Origin: Warburgia ugandensis
Taxonomy: Eukaryota > Streptophyta > Magnoliopsida > Canellales > Canellaceae
Length of the DNA stretch: 64,000 nucleotides
Direction: 5' to 3'
NCBI GenBank assembly: GCA_035236585.1
Contig: CP141130.1
Location: forward strand, 31,693,501 to 31,757,500
The translations under genes and the position numbers were made by a program. The notes beneath the pieces were generated by a model. The model saw only the letters and a list, made by a program, of their open reading frames with translations, did no database searches and had not been told where the DNA came from. Shown in pieces: positions 60,000 to 64,000 of the stretch. Each line of letters starts with the position of its first letter. Positions within the stretch are counted from its first letter, which is position 1.

Positions 60000-61386
60000 C
60001 GACTGTGAACTTCATTCATCATTTGTGGAGTCATCTGAACTCTAAATTAAGATCGAAAAGAAGCTACGGAAAGCTTGTAATGTCTATTTTCTTTTGAAAC
60101 AATAAAATTGATAAAAGTTTTCAATAAACTTTCTATTTTGAGGAAATAAGCTTCCAATTTTCATGATCTATCTGATTTAATGATGAAATAATGTTGAAAT
60201 AAATTAATATCTATGATTTATTTTAACATATCTAAGATAAATTGAGAGATCTACCCTTTATGGTAGAAAAACCCTAAAAATACAAAGGGACACATTTGAT
60301 CAATGAGATCAAGCATGATCAGACCCTTTAGATGGGTTGTATGAATGGGATTATGATGAAATCTAGTTAGATCATAGATTAAATGTGACAAAACAAGTGG
60401 ATATGATCTTTAGATCTTAATGGAGTAAAAGCCCTAAATGTAATTAAAACCCCTGATCTAAAGGAAAGGATATAAGATCTAATGGTTGGATCATAAGTAA
60501 AAGTTTCTAATAATCTTAATCTAATTAGTTTAATTGTCTTTTATTTGATAATAGAATTGTAAATGTGATTTATGTTATAAATTAGGAAGCATGATAGTGT
60601 AATTCTTAAATTTTAGCATGCTATACTCTAAATGTTATTAGTTTGTTATTAGGTTAGTAGATTTAATTATCTTAGGGCCATGTTAGTTTAAATTTGAGAT
60701 TTTAGCATGATTCCATTATATTAGTAGTAAAATTTTATGTTTTTCATAACTTAGGATCATGCTAGTTTAAGTATAGTTTTATTCCATTAGGTTTAAGTTA
60801 CATTCATAGGAAGCATGTTAGTATAAATGGTTGTTAAACTTATATTAGAAGTTTATGATTTAATTGTTGTCAAATTTTATTAGTAGATTCAATTGTTAAG
60901 TAGTTGTTAAAATATAATGAGCATAAATCACCAAAAATGTAAACTAATGGAATATAGAGATTCATGGACAATTAAGATGAGTGAATAACTTTGACTTAAT
61001 ATTAGTAAGAGCTATAATTAGTAGGACAATATAAGGATTATCAAATCCTTGGCGCAAATTAGGAGAATAATAAACCCCACGAATGGCATTTTAAATGTTC
61101 ATGGATTTAATTAAAATCAATTAAAAAGAGTACTTAGGGTTAAAATGCACATAAGAACCTTATGAAAGGTTGAGCCAAGGCCACTCTAGTGAATACTGAA
61201 CAGCCTCGCTCTTTCCCTACCTTTCGTTGACATTTGTGAGGTCTAAATGCCTCCTTACATAAGGATTGAAGTAACCACTTTGTGTTCAGCCATTCAGCTA
61301 GCAAGCCTTAGTCGATTGGAAATAAGAGGAACTGTCTAGACTTAGGATGGAATAAGCTATCTTCAACTAGTAAAACATTAACTGGT

Positions 61387-61390
<4 letters not shown>

Positions 61391-61429
<39 letters not shown>
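61391..61429. repeat. (TAA)13 microsatellite
   Basis: Thirteen uninterrupted TAA units within the AT-rich tail of the solo LTR. Confidence 0.97.
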
Positions 61430-62811
61430 GAGCATAATAAGTTAGTAAATTATCTAATCATAATAAAGATTGTAAGTAAGATAAGGATGATCAAACAAGA
61501 TCCATAGTATATTGAATGATTAAGAACAATAAAAGAAATAAATATTTCTTGATGATGATATATATATTGCTTGCATTTAGATCAAATAGAATAGAAAATC
61601 TAAACCCTTGATCAAATATGATTCAAGGAAGAGAATCAAGATCATCCTCCTTAGGGATGATTAAACAAATGAACTTAGATCAAGGAAGAACTAGATGATA
61701 GAAGATCTAAGCCCTTGATCTATCATCAAGTATAAATTGTTGATCAAAGGATCTGTGAAAGATCAAGATCAAAGAAAGAAATACACAAAGACTTAAATAG
61801 ATCTAAAAGATTAGAGATCATTCAACCGTCAGATCTATTGATCAATACTATCTGAGGAAGATAGATCATGATATGACACAAGATCTAGATCCTTTATATC
61901 AAAGGACAAGATTAGACAAAGAATATAGATAGGATAAAAAATATAGGATTATTCAGATTGTATAAATATTGACAGTATGTATGAATTTACAAATTTCATA
62001 CGTCAATCAGGATCATGAAAGATTTGAAGAGATGAATCACTACTTAAAGGTAGGAGGATTTTATGAATGCATCTACATGAGAAATACATGTTGAATACAT
62101 AATCTTATATCTAGAAATGTTGACAAGTGTAATGTAAATACTTGTATTAAATCCCTTGAAAACCCTTATGATCCAACAAAAACACATATGAAATGGTTAA
62201 GTTAGAATTGAGAAAAACCCTAAGTGAATAGGGAATTAGAAGGTATTCCAGCCCAAGATAAACAGACAAATTGTCTGATAAGTATAAAATCAATACATGG
62301 GAATCATTCATATAGAATGGTGATCCCTAAACTTATATGAACATGGGTATCATTCATTGTAAATGATGATGCCTATGTTTGAAGTGAAATCCTACCCTCG
62401 GTATAAGAATACCAAAATAAGAGGATGATACTATAAATAGACAAGACATCTGATAAGTAAAACAATACTTTATATACAAGCAAGGAGGATTGTGGTTTTT
62501 ATTTTAAATAGGTGTATGCCTGGGGATGCTATGCTAGGAGGGTTACGAGGGTTTGGCCTCTTGCTCTCCAATATGTGATATATATGATAATACCGTGCCC
62601 AAAGAGAGGCAAAATGTTGGGTGGGGCAATTATGGGAAGGCCACCACTGTGATGGTTTGTCTCCCCATATAGACATGACATAGATGATTTTCCACATTTG
62701 GTATTCGTGAAGTATGAAAGTAGTTATCTAAGCATGTTAGTATAGATTAGACTGCAGCATAGTAGTCCTTTTAAGTATTTTGCATTATAATGCATGGCAT
62801 AATGAAATGCC

Positions 62812-62960
62812 GATATTCCCCAAATAAGGGAGTATTTTCCCAGCAGAGTCTGGATGTTTTATCAACTCAGTATGGCTGAGTGTGATGATACTGCCCAAAT
62901 GAAGGAGTATTTTCCAGCAGAGTTAGGATGATTGATCAACTCAGTGTGTCTGAGTGTGAC
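62812..62960. repeat. 75-bp tandem duplication in the solo LTR
   Basis: Units start at 62812 and 62887. Both contain CCCAAAT, GGAGTATTTTCC, CAGCAGAGT and ATCAACTCAGT, and end in the small palindrome-like CTCAGTATGGCTGAG / CTCAGTGTGTCTGAG. Confidence 0.85.
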
Positions 62961-63173
62961 TATTGATGTTTAAGATATTAACTATTTTTCACAGTTTTGA
63001 TCGTATATATATATATATATATCTATACATATACAATATGTATGTGTAAGGATGTGCATATATGAAAAAGTAAAGAGATTGATCCATGAGTATTAATAAT
63101 GGGATTATGAACTATTAGGATTATACTGTCAAATAATTATGCTTCTTGGATGCCCTACCAAGCATCGCTTACT

Positions 63174-63209
63174 GAGATATTGTAAATGTTTGAATGTTTA
63201 CAATATCTC
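63174..63209. other. Perfect 13-bp stem hairpin near the end of the solo LTR
   Basis: GAGATATTGTAAA, a 10-base loop (63187-63196), then TTTACAATATCTC. It lies about 430 bp before the LTR end. In RNA it would fold as a stable hairpin, possibly in the R/U5 part. Confidence 0.85.
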
Positions 63210-63649
63210 AATATCTCAAATACAAAGAAGGAGAATTAGGAGCTTAAGACTTATGAAGACTTTGAAGAATAATTAATCAGGGTATATCCCTTGAAGACAT
63301 GTATTTTTATTTGAGAGCATTGTATAGTATTAAGAGTTTTTATTGTATGGTGAGCTTTGAAATTTGGATTATGAAATTTGGACAAGTATTGTACTAATAC
63401 TCGAGCTGTACTGTGAACCACTTGATGAATTCTGGAATTTAATAAAAGTATATTCCTTCAATAAAATTTTATCTTGTACAAAATTCTACTTATGTTATGT
63501 ATGAGTGATGACTTGGGTTTTACAAAACAAGTTCTAAAGAAAAGAATTTCTACTACTTTATTTTGCTAATTTTTTTACTACTAAGGGCGCCTTGCCTTTG
63601 AAAAATGTATTACAAAATGTGTTACAAAAACTCAGGTCGTCACACTTTT

Positions 63650-63873
63650 TATACAACAACCAATTTCATTCTTTTTCCTATATTTGGATACTTCTAAGAC
63701 GGATGAATACTAACTTTTTCTTAACTAAAGGAACATGTATTTGGATGTTTAGTAGAGACTATCCCTTTTTGACAACAACACTTCTCTGATTCAGCTGTCA
63801 TTAGATTTTGTATATTGAAAATTTGTAATAGCTAATTGGAAGGGCTAAAGAAAGAGAGAGAGAAGAGAGTACT
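63650..63873. other. Short stretch between two LTRs
   Basis: About 220 bp between the solo LTR and the next LTR start, ending in a GA-rich run (63851-63869). Nothing coding was recognised. It may be the insertion site sequence common to both. Confidence 0.5.
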
Positions 63874-64000
63874 TGTGACACCCTGGGTTTTTTCTGAACA
63901 ATATAATAACAATTTATAAAAACAGTCGAGATCCCTATTTTAAAACTTTGATTTTTAAAATGACCAAAACAAAACTTAAAAAGAAGCGTTTCTTTCAAAT
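63874..64000 (+). mobile_element. Start of a Tekay-type LTR running off the window
   Basis: TGTGACACCCTGGGTTTTTT is the typical start of plant Tekay/Del LTRs (TGTxACACCC). Only 127 bp are visible, so the extent and state of the element are unknown. Confidence 0.6.

Larger units (their letters stand above)
58748..63644 (+). mobile_element. Tekay-style solo LTR, 4.9 kb, upstream of RMI1
   Basis: It starts TGTAATAATGC and ends CAGGTCGTCACA, flanked on both sides by CTTTT (58743-58747 and 63645-63649). Composition and layout follow Tekay/Del LTRs: early phrases like CCACTAAGTACGCTCAATTC and AGGGCAAAATGGTCC, a TATA-like CTATAAATAAAC near 59312, a CT-rich leader, then a long AT-rich tail. No coding domain was found inside, so a solo LTR fits. 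4.9 kb is long for an LTR, so an unrecognised insertion inside is possible. It holds a GC-rich patch, a TAA microsatellite, a 75-bp duplication and a hairpin. Confidence 0.6.

Noticed and set aside
1-64000. CRISPR arrays, operons or phage-type systems
   Set aside because: The repeats are transposons and tandem duplications, and the only host gene has spliceosomal introns; nothing prokaryotic is present.

Overview
The window is nuclear DNA of a flowering plant. It holds one host gene with plant-type GT-AG introns, Au-type tRNA-derived SINEs, an RTE-clade LINE, plant hAT and PIF/Harbinger-type DNA transposons, and Tekay-, Athila- and copia-type LTR retrotransposon fossils. Nothing bacterial, viral or organellar was seen. 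I cannot name the species; the size and density of the repeats suggest a large, repeat-rich genome.

Left part (1-28904): a nested pile of old transposons. A Ty1-copia fossil on the minus strand was split in its RT region by a Tekay-type Ty3/gypsy element (internal part and 3' LTR up to 10011). The Tekay element itself took a solo LTR (433-3175) and carries an Au SINE scrap. The copia gag was split by a PIF/Harbinger-like DNA transposon (12606-14863, TAA target duplication) that carries a fragment of a U-box/ARM-repeat gene. A 5'-truncated RTE LINE follows (14981-17807), then an Athila-type element on the minus strand (17808-28904) with an inserted solo LTR (22878-24086).

Middle (31427-57559, minus strand): the only host gene recognised, RMI1 (RecQ-mediated genome instability protein 1). 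I could join eight exons with consistent phases and GT-AG borders into a 650-codon frame. Its introns spread the gene over 26 kb. They hold five full Au-type SINEs with target duplications, a decayed DUF659-type hAT transposon, a chromovirus with both LTRs and a 5-bp target duplication, an RTE LINE that still reads well, and a 45-bp LINE-tail insertion. The central linker of the protein shows three degenerate repeats of about 39 residues.

Right part (57560-64000): a GC-rich RMI1 5' flank, a tandem duplication, then a 4.9-kb solo LTR of Tekay style (58748-63644, CTTTT target duplication) and the start of a further LTR running off the window. No RNA genes or CRISPR arrays were seen. All calls come from reading the sequence and recalling families; no alignments or searches were run.
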